Both the position numbers and the translations under genes were made by a program. The notes under the pieces are model-generated. The model did not search any database. It was not told the DNA's origin and worked only from the letters and a program-made list of their open reading frames with translations. DNA of 64,000 bases from Microbacterium sp. oral taxon 186 str. F0373 (GTDB taxonomy: Bacteria > Actinomycetota > Actinomycetes > Actinomycetales > Microbacteriaceae): contig NZ_KE150458.1 of NCBI RefSeq assembly GCF_000411455.1, forward strand, positions 880,876 to 944,875, given 5' to 3'. Below, piece by piece: positions 48,927 through 57,685 of this stretch. Position 1 is the first letter of the stretch. Each line of letters begins with the position of its first letter.

Positions 48927-49394
48927 CTACTGGGTGAAGGGCGCGGACTCAGGGTCGGCCTGAGCCACCGTGCCGTCACCGGAGATCGCGACGTTCTCGG
49001 GCGAGAGGAGGAAGACCTTGCTCGTCACGCGCTCGATGCGACCGTACAGACCGAGCGACAGACCACTCGCGAAGTCGATGAGGCGCCGCGCGTCGGCATC
49101 GCTCATCTGCGAGAGGTTGATGATGACCGGGATGCCGTCGCGGAAGTTCTCCGCGATGATCTGCGCATCGCGGTACTGCTTGGGGTGCACCGTGAGAATC
49201 TCGCTGACGGTGCCTGCAGTCGGCTGACGCACGACGGCGGGACGGTGAAGCGGGGTCACAGGGGCCGCCTTCTCGATCGGGCGCTCGCTCGAGCGCTCAC
49301 GGCGAGCGGGCGTCTCGGCGGCGGGCTCTTCGTAGACCTCTTCCTCATCGGCGAGGCCCAGGTACACCATGGTCTTCTTGAGCGGGTTCGACAT
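48927..49394 (-). CDS. sepF: Cell division protein SepF
   Basis: SepF anchors FtsZ to the membrane, and in actinobacteria without FtsA it is the main tether. The 155-residue protein has an N-terminal amphipathic helix ([20 protein letters not shown]), a variable basic linker and the C-terminal core ([20 protein letters not shown] and [20 protein letters not shown]) that polymerises and binds FtsZ. It lies between yggS and yggT in the standard order. Confidence 0.96.
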   Translation of the reverse strand: MSNPLKKTMVYLGLADEEEVYEEPAAETPARRERSSERPIEKAAPVTPLHRPAVVRQPTAGTVSEILTVHPKQYRDAQIIAENFRDGIPVIINLSQMSDADARRLIDFASGLSLGLYGRIERVTSKVFLLSPENVAISGDGTVAQADPESAPFTQ

Positions 49395-49426
49395 CGCATT
49401 CCTCCGTTTGCTCGTCTGTTCTGAGG

Positions 49427-50116
49427 CTAGCCGCGGTCAGGCCGCGGTCCCGTGATTGCGGTGCCGATCCGCAGGTGTGTCGCGCCGGCGGCGATCGCTT
49501 CGGCGAAATCGCCCGACATCCCCGCCGACATCCACGCGGCATCCGGAACGACGCGACGTACCGTCGCCGCCGCGCCGGCGAGACGCTCGAACGCCTCCGC
49601 GGGCGCCGCCGCGAGCGGAGCGACGGCCATGACGCCGCGAAGGCGCAGCGACGCGCACCGCGCGGCGATGTGCGTCGCCAGGGCCTCGACCTCGCTCGGG
49701 GCCGCTCCCCCACGGGCGGGATCGTCCGTGAGATTGACCTGGAGGAACACGTCGAGAGGACTGCCCTCGGGATCGGCGGCATGCAGGGCGTCGGCGACGC
49801 GATCGCGGTCGACGGAGTGCACGCAGTCGGATGCCGCGCGCACCGCCTTGGCCTTCTTGGTCTGCAGCTGCCCGATGAAGTGCCACCGCACACCGCTCAC
49901 AGCGTCGGTCGTCTCGCCGCGTTTGGCGGTCAGCTCCTGCTGTCGGCTCTCGCCGACATCGTGCACGCCGAGCGCGGCGAGGTCGACGACCAGGCGCGCG
50001 GGATGGAACTTGGTGACGACGATGCGCGTCAGCTCTCCCGGGTCGCGACCGACCGCCCTGGCCGCGTCCGCGATGCGGGCGTCCAGGGCGGTGAGGCGTT
50101 CGGCCAGCGTGGTCAC
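49427..50116 (-). CDS. YggS family pyridoxal phosphate homeostasis protein
   Basis: A 229-residue PLP-binding TIM-barrel protein of the YggS/PROSC family, which keeps free pyridoxal phosphate in balance and has no known enzymatic reaction. Motifs are [12 protein letters not shown] with the PLP-binding Lys, [27 protein letters not shown] and [20 protein letters not shown] with RIGTAI. The GTG at 50116 overlaps the ftsZ stop by four bases, giving coupled translation. Confidence 0.95.
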   Translation of the reverse strand: MTTLAERLTALDARIADAARAVGRDPGELTRIVVTKFHPARLVVDLAALGVHDVGESRQQELTAKRGETTDAVSGVRWHFIGQLQTKKAKAVRAASDCVHSVDRDRVADALHAADPEGSPLDVFLQVNLTDDPARGGAAPSEVEALATHIAARCASLRLRGVMAVAPLAAAPAEAFERLAGAAATVRRVVPDAAWMSAGMSGDFAEAIAAGATHLRIGTAITGPRPDRG

Positions 50117-51258
50117 TTCAGGAAGTCGGGAATGTCCAGGTCGTCGTCGCCGTAGACGGAGTCGTACGACTCCGCGACGGGCGCCGACACGGTGACCGAC
50201 TGCTTCTCCTCGACCGCCGCACCCTCGCGAGCCGCCTCTTCTGCGGGCACCGCCGGCACCAGGGGCGTGGCCGGGCGCGCCGCGGTGATCGGCTCGATCC
50301 GCGTCTGGGGCTCACCACCGTCGAATCCCGCCGCGATCACGGTGACACGCACCTCGTCGCCGAGCGTGTCGTCGATGACGGTACCGAAGATGATGTTGGC
50401 CTCGGGGTGCGCGGCCTCCTTGACGAGCTGTGCGGCGTCGTTGATCTCGAAGATGCCCAGATTGGACCCACCCTGGATCGACAGCAGAACGCCGTGCGCC
50501 CCTTCGATGGACGCTTCCAGCAGGGGGGACTCGACCGCGAGCTCCGCGGCCTTGATGGCCCGGTCGGCACCGCGCGCCGACCCGATGCCCATGAGGGCGG
50601 AGCCGGCGCCCTGCATGACGCTCTTGACGTCGGCGAAGTCAAGGTTGATCAGACCCGGCGTGGTGATCAGGTCGGTGATGCCCTGAACACCCGCGAGCAG
50701 CACCTGGTCGGCGGTGGCGAAGGCCTCGATCATGGAGATGCCGCGGTCGCTGATCTCCAGCAGTCGGTCGTTGGGCACGACGATGAGGGTGTCGACCTCT
50801 TCCTTGAGCTTCGCGACGCCCGCCTCGGCCTGGCTCTGCCGGCGGCGTCCTTCGAAGCTGAAGGGCTTGGTGACGACACCGATGGTCAGCGCGCCGATCG
50901 ACTTCGCGATGCGTGCGACGACGGGTGCCCCACCGGTTCCCGTCCCGCCACCCTCGCCCGCGGTGACGAAGACCATGTCGGCGCCCGCGAGGGCTTCCTC
51001 GATCTCCTCCGCGTGATCCTCAGCGGCGCGACGGCCCACCTCGGGATCGGCGCCGGCGCCGAGCCCGCGAGTGAGCTCACGACCCACGTCGAGCTTGACG
51101 TCCGCGTCGCTCATCAGCAGAGCCTGAGCGTCGGTGTTCACCGCGATGAACTCGACACCCCGCAGTCCGAGCTCGATCATCCGATTGACGGCGTTCACGC
51201 CGCCGCCACCCACACCCACGACTTTGATCACCGCGAGGTAGTTCTGGTTCTGGCTCAT
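50113..51258 (-). CDS. ftsZ: Cell division protein FtsZ
   Basis: The tubulin-like GTPase that forms the division ring. The 381-residue protein has [15 protein letters not shown], the tubulin signature [16 protein letters not shown], the T7 loop [11 protein letters not shown] with the catalytic acidic residue, a variable linker (about 315-370) and the C-terminal partner peptide ending [13 protein letters not shown] 51258 has GGAGG five bases upstream. The upstream region has several dyads and unusually low GC, suggesting its own regulated promoter in addition to read-through from ftsQ. Confidence 0.98.
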   Translation of the reverse strand: MSQNQNYLAVIKVVGVGGGGVNAVNRMIELGLRGVEFIAVNTDAQALLMSDADVKLDVGRELTRGLGAGADPEVGRRAAEDHAEEIEEALAGADMVFVTAGEGGGTGTGGAPVVARIAKSIGALTIGVVTKPFSFEGRRRQSQAEAGVAKLKEEVDTLIVVPNDRLLEISDRGISMIEAFATADQVLLAGVQGITDLITTPGLINLDFADVKSVMQGAGSALMGIGSARGADRAIKAAELAVESPLLEASIEGAHGVLLSIQGGSNLGIFEINDAAQLVKEAAHPEANIIFGTVIDDTLGDEVRVTVIAAGFDGGEPQTRIEPITAARPATPLVPAVPAEEAAREGAAVEEKQSVTVSAPVAESYDSVYGDDDLDIPDFLK

Positions 51259-51420
51259 GCCGGCCTCCATTGTGTCCCGAACCCTGACTGCTAAACCTTG
51301 AACCTCTAGTTGAGGTTTAAAGAATTGCTCAGTATGCAATTCCTTGATTGAAGGTATGCGGCAGCCCTCCTGCCGACCGAGAGGCTGGGGGCGTGTCGCG
51401 CAGAAAAGCCGTGTCGAGTG
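51259..51420 (-). promoter_or_regulatory. ftsZ upstream region with tandem inverted repeats
   Basis: A 162-base gap between ftsQ and ftsZ that is visibly richer in A and T (51291-51356) than its flanks. It holds AACCTC-TAGTT-GAGGTT (51301-51317), a competing pair TAAACCT (51292-51298) with AGGTTTA (51313-51319), GAATTGC-TCAGTAT-GCAATTC (51322-51342) and CCTT-GATTG-AAGG (51342-51354). Such a run of dyads suits a regulated ftsZ promoter. In Corynebacterium the MerR-type FtsR activates ftsZ, and this might be a comparable site; that is inference. Confidence 0.55.
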
Positions 51421-52422
51421 CTACCGAACGACGATCGTGCTCGGCGACGACACGTCGTAGCTGCGCGCCCCGGGGCGCGCCGTCATGATCGCGGCGAGAT
51501 TCTTCGCCTTCAGCGGCGAGGCATCGGCGTTGCCCCAGACCACCGTGGTTCCGCCGGAGCCGAGGGTGAGGGTGACGTCGTTGGGAGACGTCGCCGCGAT
51601 CGCGGTCACCTGAGCGCGGATATCGTCCGGGAGTGCTCGGAAGACCGTTCCGACGGCGCTGAAGGCGGGTGAGGACAGCCCGCCGGTCACGGTGAGCACG
51701 GGATGCCCTGCGGCCGGCTGAGGCGCGGTCGACAGGGCGACACCCGCGGCATCCACCAGAGTGAAGCCGGCGGGAGTCTGAATGGACCCGATCGGAGTGC
51801 GCTCCACGATGCGCACCACCAGCTCGTGGGGCGGGCGGGCCTCCAGCGAGTACGACTCCACAAGCGGGAACTTGACAAGAGCGGCCTTGACGGCGGAGGA
51901 GTCGACCAGCGGCAGCGGAGTGCCCAGCTGCCCGTCCAGCGCGGTCTCGACGGACGCGGAATCCAGCGTGGAGGTGCCGACGACGGTGATCTGCTGCACC
52001 GCGAAGAGCGGGCTGTAGGCGACGCCGAGCGTGCCCAGCACGAGCAGAAGGAGCGCGGAGCCCGCGACGATCCACGTCATTCGCCGCCGACGCTGACGCG
52101 CGGTGAACCGCCGCACCTCGGCGCGCAACGCGCGGCGCCTCGCCCGTGCGGCCGCCCACACTTCGCGCACGCCGACAGGCGCTTCCTCCTCACCGACCGG
52201 GATATCCGCCGGCTCATCGATTCGGGGCGGCGACGACACCCAGAGGGGCATCAGCGGGGCGGTGAGATGATCGTCGCGGTCCGCGGCGTTCTCCTCGACG
52301 GGAGCGTCCGCCCGACGGGGCGGACCGACCTGACGCACGGGCGCCTCGACGCCGCGATCCGGCGTCGGGTCGCGATCGGGCGAACCCTGATCCGGCGCCG
52401 GGAGCGGCGTCGGCCGACGCAT
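51421..52422 (-). CDS. ftsQ: Cell division protein FtsQ
   Basis: FtsQ is a bitopic division protein that links ring assembly to wall synthesis. The 333-residue protein has a long charged cytoplasmic N-terminus (about 1-115, Pro and Arg/Asp-rich), one membrane helix (MTWIVAGSALLLLVLGTLGV), an extracytoplasmic POTRA domain starting at SPLFAVQQITVVGTSTLD, and the FtsQ beta domain. The family identity rests on the layout and on its place between murC and ftsZ. Its ATG lies three bases after the murC stop. Confidence 0.93.
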   Translation of the reverse strand: MRRPTPLPAPDQGSPDRDPTPDRGVEAPVRQVGPPRRADAPVEENAADRDDHLTAPLMPLWVSSPPRIDEPADIPVGEEEAPVGVREVWAAARARRRALRAEVRRFTARQRRRRMTWIVAGSALLLLVLGTLGVAYSPLFAVQQITVVGTSTLDSASVETALDGQLGTPLPLVDSSAVKAALVKFPLVESYSLEARPPHELVVRIVERTPIGSIQTPAGFTLVDAAGVALSTAPQPAAGHPVLTVTGGLSSPAFSAVGTVFRALPDDIRAQVTAIAATSPNDVTLTLGSGGTTVVWGNADASPLKAKNLAAIMTARPGARSYDVSSPSTIVVR

Positions 52423-52425
52423 GGA

Positions 52426-53832
52426 CTATGCCTCCGCCGTCGGCGTCGACAGCGCCTCGAGCACCTGCGGGATGATCTGGTAGACGTTGCCACACCCGAG
52501 GGTGATGACGTAATCGCCCTCCCGCGCGACGGTCGCGGTGTACTCGGCCGCCTCCTGCCAGTCCGCCACGTAGTGCACCTTGGAGGGATCGCGGAAGGCT
52601 CCGCTCACGAGCTCCCCCGTGACGCCCGGCACCGGGTCCTCGCGCGCACCGTAGACGTCGAGCATGACGGTGTGGTCAGCATAGGATTCGAGCACATCGG
52701 CGAACTCGCGGAACATCTCCTGTGTGCGCGAGTACGTGTGGGGCTGCTGGATGGCGATGAGGCGACCGTCGCCGACGACAGTGCGCGCCGCAGCCAGCGC
52801 GGCGGCCACCTCGGTCGGGTGGTGCGCGTAGTCGTCGTAGACGCTCACGCCGCGCTGGACACCGTGGAGCTCGAAGCGTCGCACCGTGCCGCCGAACCCC
52901 TCCACGGCACGCAGGGCGGGCTCGAGCGCGTATCCGAGCGTGAGCAGCACCGCCACGGCGCCCGCCGCGTTGACCGCATTGTGGGCCCCCGGTACGGCGA
53001 GGCGCCCGGTCACCGTCTCGCCGTCGTGCGTGAGCGCGAAGGAGACAGGGCCCTCGGTCACGACATCGCTCAGACAGACATCGGCCGCGGCATCCTCCCC
53101 GAACGTCACGATCCGCTCATGGCGAAGCGCCCGCGCGACCCGGCGAGCGCCGGAGTCGTCGGCGGAGATGACGACGGCCTCTCGCGCCGCGTCGCCGAAG
53201 CGGACGAAGCCGTCGTAGAAGGCGTCGCGCGACTCCCAGTGGTCGAGGTGGTCCGGATCGACGTTGGTGATCAGCGCGACAGACGTGTCGTACAGCAGGA
53301 ATGTGCCGTCGGACTCATCGGCTTCGATGACGAACAGCTCGTCGCCGCCCGTGCCGCTGGAGACGCCGAGATCGGCGATGACTCCCCCGTTCACGAACGT
53401 CGGCGCCGTGCCGAGTGCACGCAGAGCCGTCACGAGCATGCCGGTGGACGTCGTCTTACCGTGCGCACCGGCGACGCTCACGAGTCGGCGCCCTCCGATC
53501 AGCCAGTACAGCGCCTGGGAGCGATGGATGACGTGCAGGCCTCGCTCCTTCGCGAGAAGGAACTCCGGGTTCTCCGGCCAGATGGCGCCCGTATGGATCA
53601 CGGCGTCGACATCGTCGGGAAGGTTCGCCGCGTCGTGCCCGACATGCACGGTGGCGCCCCGTGCCGCGAGAGCCCGGAGGGCGGTGCTGTCGGCGCGGTC
53701 GGAGCCGGAGACCCGGATGCCGCGATCGAGGAACATGCCGGCAAGTCCCGACATGCCCGATCCACCGATCCCGATGAAGTGGGCGGCGGTGATGTCCTCG
53801 GGGATGGGCAGGCTCAGGTCGGGTCGAATCAT
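52426..53832 (-). CDS. murC: UDP-N-acetylmuramate--L-alanine ligase
   Basis: MurC adds L-Ala to UDP-MurNAc, the first step of the stem peptide. The 468-residue protein has the N-terminal nucleotide site [17 protein letters not shown], the ATP loop [24 protein letters not shown] in the central domain and [18 protein letters not shown] with [12 protein letters not shown] in the C-terminal domain. It lies between the divergent insert (53956-55226) and ftsQ. A TAGACT box lies nine bases before the ATG, so it may restart transcription after the insert. Confidence 0.97.
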   Translation of the reverse strand: MIRPDLSLPIPEDITAAHFIGIGGSGMSGLAGMFLDRGIRVSGSDRADSTALRALAARGATVHVGHDAANLPDDVDAVIHTGAIWPENPEFLLAKERGLHVIHRSQALYWLIGGRRLVSVAGAHGKTTSTGMLVTALRALGTAPTFVNGGVIADLGVSSGTGGDELFVIEADESDGTFLLYDTSVALITNVDPDHLDHWESRDAFYDGFVRFGDAAREAVVISADDSGARRVARALRHERIVTFGEDAAADVCLSDVVTEGPVSFALTHDGETVTGRLAVPGAHNAVNAAGAVAVLLTLGYALEPALRAVEGFGGTVRRFELHGVQRGVSVYDDYAHHPTEVAAALAAARTVVGDGRLIAIQQPHTYSRTQEMFREFADVLESYADHTVMLDVYGAREDPVPGVTGELVSGAFRDPSKVHYVADWQEAAEYTATVAREGDYVITLGCGNVYQIIPQVLEALSTPTAEA

Positions 53833-53919
53833 GGCTCGTCAAGTCTAGGTCGAGGCCGCCTGAGCGGATGCTGCGGCGCGCGGCGCACGAACGGGCTTTG
53901 GTGCGACCACCACCATGCC

Positions 53920-53947
53920 TGGACACATTGATACGAATGGTGATACA
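53920..53947 (+). promoter_or_regulatory. Promoter with TGATAC direct repeats before the insert pair
   Basis: TGGACA (53920-53925) as -35 and GATACA (53942-53947) as -10 are 16 bases apart, and the -10 ends eight bases before the ATG at 53956. TGATAC occurs twice in direct repeat, at 53929-53934 and 53941-53946, a 12-base period that covers the spacer and -10. This suits control by a dimeric repressor such as the GntR protein of the same operon; that link is inference. Confidence 0.5.
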
Positions 53948-53955
53948 AAAGCGTC

Positions 53956-54861
53956 ATGACGGACATGAATCAGCTCCGCCTCGTCTTCGGGGTGGGCCTC
54001 GGCACCATCGCTGCGGGCGGCCTCCTCGCCGCTCTGCACACCTGGCGCGCGGACTCCGCGGGACAGCGCGCCCTCGCACGCTTCGCTGAGCGCTCCGGGC
54101 TGCCCGTGCCGGTGGAGTCCGCTGCCGCACTGGAGGCGTACATCCGCCGCAGCAAGCTGGTCGATTACATCGCGCTCAGCGCCGCCGGCGCTGCCGCCGG
54201 ACTCCTCCTTATGACTCCCTTAGGCCTCACCACGATCTACCTTCTCGCTGTCCTCGTCCCGGTCGTGATCGTGATCATGATCATCGCCGCGTGGTGTTCG
54301 CCACTGCACGAGCGCCCCTTCTCACCGGCGCAGCGCGCACCACGCATCGCACGATCGCGCGTCACGACCGTCGGGGACTACCTCAACCGGTTCCCGCGCT
54401 CCCTCACGTGGGTTCTGATGGGACTCGCGATCGCGAGCGGCGTGTGTGGCGGGTGGGCGCTGGCCACCGGCGGCGTCGCACGTGCTGATATGGCCGCCAT
54501 CGGGATCGTCGTCTCTGCGGTCGCCATCGTGACTGGTGTCGTCCTGCCTCACTTCGAGGCGGCGATTCTTCGTCGCCCCCAACCTGCCAGTTCCGAACTC
54601 GAGCTGGCATGGGATGACGCCCTCCGCGTCACCGCGCTCAACGCGGGCCGACAGAGCGCGGCTGCGCTCTGCATCGCGGCGGCACTGATCACCAGCGTCA
54701 CCGTCTTCACCGGCGTCGACGACGATGCGGGGTGGGCTGCAAGCGTCTTCGTGCTGATTCATATGGGTCTCACATACGTCTACCCCACTCAAGGCGCGCC
54801 CATTCCACGACGCCTCTACCCCGACGGCATCCACGTGCCCGCAGGAAGCTCCCTCGCATGA
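53956..54861 (+). CDS. Membrane protein of unknown function in the dcw cluster
   Basis: A 301-residue protein with about seven membrane helices, including one near each end (GVGLGTIAAGGLLAALHTWR; SVFVLIHMGLTYVYPTQG). Between the first two is a soluble segment with AGQRALARFAERSGLPVPVE. It shows no transporter or enzyme motif that I recognise. It reads opposite to the division genes and overlaps the GntR gene by four bases (ATGA). Membrane-protein and YtrA-type GntR pairs are common in Gram-positive bacteria and often respond to cell-envelope stress; whether this one does is not shown. Confidence 0.7.
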   Translation: MTDMNQLRLVFGVGLGTIAAGGLLAALHTWRADSAGQRALARFAERSGLPVPVESAAALEAYIRRSKLVDYIALSAAGAAAGLLLMTPLGLTTIYLLAVLVPVVIVIMIIAAWCSPLHERPFSPAQRAPRIARSRVTTVGDYLNRFPRSLTWVLMGLAIASGVCGGWALATGGVARADMAAIGIVVSAVAIVTGVVLPHFEAAILRRPQPASSELELAWDDALRVTALNAGRQSAAALCIAAALITSVTVFTGVDDDAGWAASVFVLIHMGLTYVYPTQGAPIPRRLYPDGIHVPAGSSLA

Positions 54862-55226
54862 TCGTCATCGACCCGGCATCCGCGGTGCCCCCGTTCGAGC
54901 AGCTGCGGCGCCAGCTGATCGACGACGTGTCGAGCGGCGCACTGTCCGCCGGCACCCGTCTGCCGACCGTGCGCCGGCTGGCCGAGGACCTGGGGCTTGC
55001 TCCCGGCACCGTCGCGCGCGCCTACCGCGAACTCGAGGCTGCCGGCATCATCGAGACACGCGGGCGCAACGGCACCTTCGTCGCCCCACAGGGTGACGCG
55101 GCCCTCCGAGAAGCGCAGCGCGCTGCCGCGAGCTTCGTCGACCAGGTTCGCACGCTGCGCATCGATCCCGAGCAGGCCCTCGCGCTCGTTCAGGCCGCGT
55201 TGCGCAGCGCGCCCACCGCTCCCTGA
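54858..55226 (+). CDS. GntR family transcriptional regulator (YtrA-like)
   Basis: A 122-residue regulator with an N-terminal winged helix (PPFEQLRRQLIDDVSSGALS, TRLPTVRRLAEDLGLAPGTV, GIIETRGRNGTFV) and a short C-terminal helical part, the compact YtrA subfamily without a ligand-binding domain. Such proteins usually repress the operon they sit in. The ATG overlaps the stop of the membrane gene, so it is made in step with it. It converges on murG across an 88-base gap. Confidence 0.88.
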   Translation: MIVIDPASAVPPFEQLRRQLIDDVSSGALSAGTRLPTVRRLAEDLGLAPGTVARAYRELEAAGIIETRGRNGTFVAPQGDAALREAQRAAASFVDQVRTLRIDPEQALALVQAALRSAPTAP

Positions 55227-55314
55227 GCCTCATCCGTCCCCGCTTGTCGCAGCGAGGCACGCGCAGCGACCGAACAGGACGGACGAAGCCGATCGTCGGC
55301 CCCGCCGGGCCCGC

Positions 55315-56412
55315 TCAGCCCGCGAGCGCGCGATCCAGCATCGCGATCACGGATGCCGTGCCGGCACGCGCGGCGGCGGTTCGCGCCTGCGCCGCGGCAC
55401 GCATCGCCGACAGCGCCGTGTCGTCGCGCAGCAGCGGCACGATCTGCTCACGCACACGGTCGGGGCTGAACGCGGCATCCTCGATCAGCTGTGCGGCGCC
55501 GACGGCCACGGCTCCGCGCGCGTTGAGCGCCTGCTCGCCGTTGCCGACGGCATACGGCACATACACCGCGGGGATGCCGAGAGCTGACGCCTCGCTCACG
55601 GTGGCCGCGCCCGAGCGCGAGACCACGAGATCCGCCAGCGCCAGCGCGAGGTCCATCCGATCTAAGTAGGGAACGATCCGGTAGTCGGGGTGTCCCGGGT
55701 CGACGATCGGGTCGCGCTCCCCCGCGGCATGCAGCAGCTGCCAGCCGGCGTCGATGACCGCGGGCCATGCCGCGGCGAAGGCCTCATTGAGCCGGCGCGC
55801 GCCCAGCGATCCGCCGAACACGAGAAGCACGGGCCGCGACGGGTCGAGGCCGAAGAAGCGCGCCGCCTCGTCCCGCATCGTCGCGCGATCGAGGTCGACG
55901 ATCTCGGCGCGCAACGGCATGCCGACCGTCTGGGCGCCGCGCAGCGGGGTGTCGGGGAACGCCGCTCCCACGCCGGCCGCGCGGCGGGCGCCCAAGATGT
56001 TCGCCAACCCCGGGCGCGCATTCGCCTCGTGCACGACGTACGGCACCCCCTCGCGGCGGGCGGCCACGTACGCGGGAGCCGACGCGTAGCCGCCGAACCC
56101 GGCGACCACATCGACGTGATGATCGCGGATGTGCCGTCGCACCTGCCCGACGGCACGACGCCACGCCAGCGGGAACCGCAGCGCGGAGAGGTTCGGCCGT
56201 CGCGGAAAGGGGACCTTGTCGACGATCAACAGCTCGTACCCGCGTTCGGGCACCAGACGTGCTTCGAGACCCTCGCGAGTGCCGAGGACGAGCACGGATG
56301 CCGCGGCGTCCCGCGCCCGCAACCCGTCGGCGACCGCCAGGAGCGGGTTCACATGTCCGGCGGTGCCGCCGCCGGCGAGGAGATACGTCGTCGAGGAAGC
56401 CGGGGTCGTCAC
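55315..56412 (-). CDS. murG: UDP-N-acetylglucosamine transferase MurG
   Basis: MurG adds GlcNAc to lipid I to make lipid II at the inner face of the membrane. The 365-residue protein has the N-terminal Gly loop LLAGGGTAGHVNPLLAVADG, FGGYASAPAYVAA, HEANARPGLANILGAR, and in the C-domain VFGGSLGARRLNEAF and SRSGAATVSEASALGIPAVY. It lies ten bases after ftsW in the normal order, with the divergent insert separating it from murC. Confidence 0.97.
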   Translation of the reverse strand: MTTPASSTTYLLAGGGTAGHVNPLLAVADGLRARDAAASVLVLGTREGLEARLVPERGYELLIVDKVPFPRRPNLSALRFPLAWRRAVGQVRRHIRDHHVDVVAGFGGYASAPAYVAARREGVPYVVHEANARPGLANILGARRAAGVGAAFPDTPLRGAQTVGMPLRAEIVDLDRATMRDEAARFFGLDPSRPVLLVFGGSLGARRLNEAFAAAWPAVIDAGWQLLHAAGERDPIVDPGHPDYRIVPYLDRMDLALALADLVVSRSGAATVSEASALGIPAVYVPYAVGNGEQALNARGAVAVGAAQLIEDAAFSPDRVREQIVPLLRDDTALSAMRAAAQARTAAARAGTASVIAMLDRALAG

Positions 56413-56422
56413 CCGAGAGAGC

Positions 56423-57685
56423 CTACCGGCGGCGGGGAAGCGGCTCGGCGGCGATCGCCGTGGACGCAGGGCCTACGGGAATCGTCCGCGCGAAGGACAG
56501 GAGCACACCGCACGCGAACAGGACCGATAGCAGTGAGGTGCCGCCCTGCGACATGAACGGCAGCGGCACGCCCAGCACCGGCAGCAGGCGCAGGACGACC
56601 CCGATGTTGACGAGAGCCTGCCCGACGATCCAGACGATGATGCCGCCCGTGACGATGCGGACGAAGGGGTCGCGGGTCTTGCGGATGATCTGGAAGGCGG
56701 CGATCGCGAACACCGTGAACAGCAGGAGCACGACGGCGCAGCCGACGAGTCCCAGCTCCTCACCGAGGATCGCGAAGATGTAGTCGTTGGACCGCGCCGG
56801 CAGCCAGCCGTACTTCTCGCGCGAGTTTCCCAGCCCCAGTCCGAAGAGCCCCCCGTTGGCGAGGGCCCACACTCCGTGCACCGCCTGATAACAGTCACCG
56901 ACAGCCGCGTTGTAGCAGTCCATCGAGTCGAAGTTGACGAAGCTGCTCATGATGCGCGCCATGCGGTTCGAGTTGGTCACCGCGAAGAACACGGCGGAGA
57001 CCACCACGACGATGAGCGGAATGATGAAGATCCGCAGCTTGACGCCCGAGAAGAACAGGCAGCCCAGCAGGATCGCCATGAGGATCATTCCGGTGCCCAG
57101 ATCCTCACTGCCCACCGCGACCAGTCCGATCACGAGACCGCCGACGGGCACGACGGGGATGAACACGTGCGCCCAGGACCCGAGCAGCGTCTGCTTGCGA
57201 AACAGCACGTAGCCGAGCCAGAGCGCGAGGGCCAGCTTGAGGAACTCGGAGGGCTGAGCCTGGATCCCGCCGATCTGGATCCAGTTCTGGTTGCCGTCGT
57301 TCGCAACCCCGAGGCCGGGAACGAAGACGAGCATCTGGAAGCAGGTGGCCACGATCAGAGCGGGCCAGGCGATCCGCTTCCAGAATGCGACGGGCAGCCT
57401 GCTCGCGATGAACATCAACGGGATGCCGATCACGGCGAAGATGGCCTGCTTGATGACCACCTCGAAGGGGCTCTGGCCGGCGGCCATGGCGGAGGCCATC
57501 GTCGCGGAGAGGACCATCATGAGCCCGAAGCCGGTCAACAGCAGCGCGGTGGAGGCGACGAGGAGGAACTCGCTCGAGACGGGGGCGAACACGCGGCCCA
57601 AGGAGACGCGCGCCGCGAAGCCCGACGTCGCGGCGTCGTCGGGACCGTCAGCGGCGGGACGGGTCGGCGGGGTCGTCGTGGTCAT
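56423..57685 (-). CDS. ftsW: Lipid II polymerase FtsW (SEDS family)
   Basis: FtsW polymerises lipid II at the septum together with FtsI. The 420-residue protein has about ten membrane helices, with SEDS marks such as GNQNWIQIGGIQAQPSEFLK, EDLGTGMILMAILLGCLFFS, ANGGLFGLGLGNSREKYGWL and DYIFAILGEELGLVG, then VLGVPLPFMSQGGTS. Two Cys lie in the large outer loop (MDCYNAAVGDCYQAV). ATG 57685 has GGGGGAG upstream and lies 37 bases inside the end of murD, so the two genes overlap. Confidence 0.96.
   Translation of the reverse strand: MTTTTPPTRPAADGPDDAATSGFAARVSLGRVFAPVSSEFLLVASTALLLTGFGLMMVLSATMASAMAAGQSPFEVVIKQAIFAVIGIPLMFIASRLPVAFWKRIAWPALIVATCFQMLVFVPGLGVANDGNQNWIQIGGIQAQPSEFLKLALALWLGYVLFRKQTLLGSWAHVFIPVVPVGGLVIGLVAVGSEDLGTGMILMAILLGCLFFSGVKLRIFIIPLIVVVVSAVFFAVTNSNRMARIMSSFVNFDSMDCYNAAVGDCYQAVHGVWALANGGLFGLGLGNSREKYGWLPARSNDYIFAILGEELGLVGCAVVLLLFTVFAIAAFQIIRKTRDPFVRIVTGGIIVWIVGQALVNIGVVLRLLPVLGVPLPFMSQGGTSLLSVLFACGVLLSFARTIPVGPASTAIAAEPLPRRR

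Noticed and set aside
53829-53955. Remnants of a mobile element around the insert in the dcw cluster.
   Set aside because: No terminal inverted repeats, target duplication, integrase or transposase were seen, and base composition matches the neighbours.
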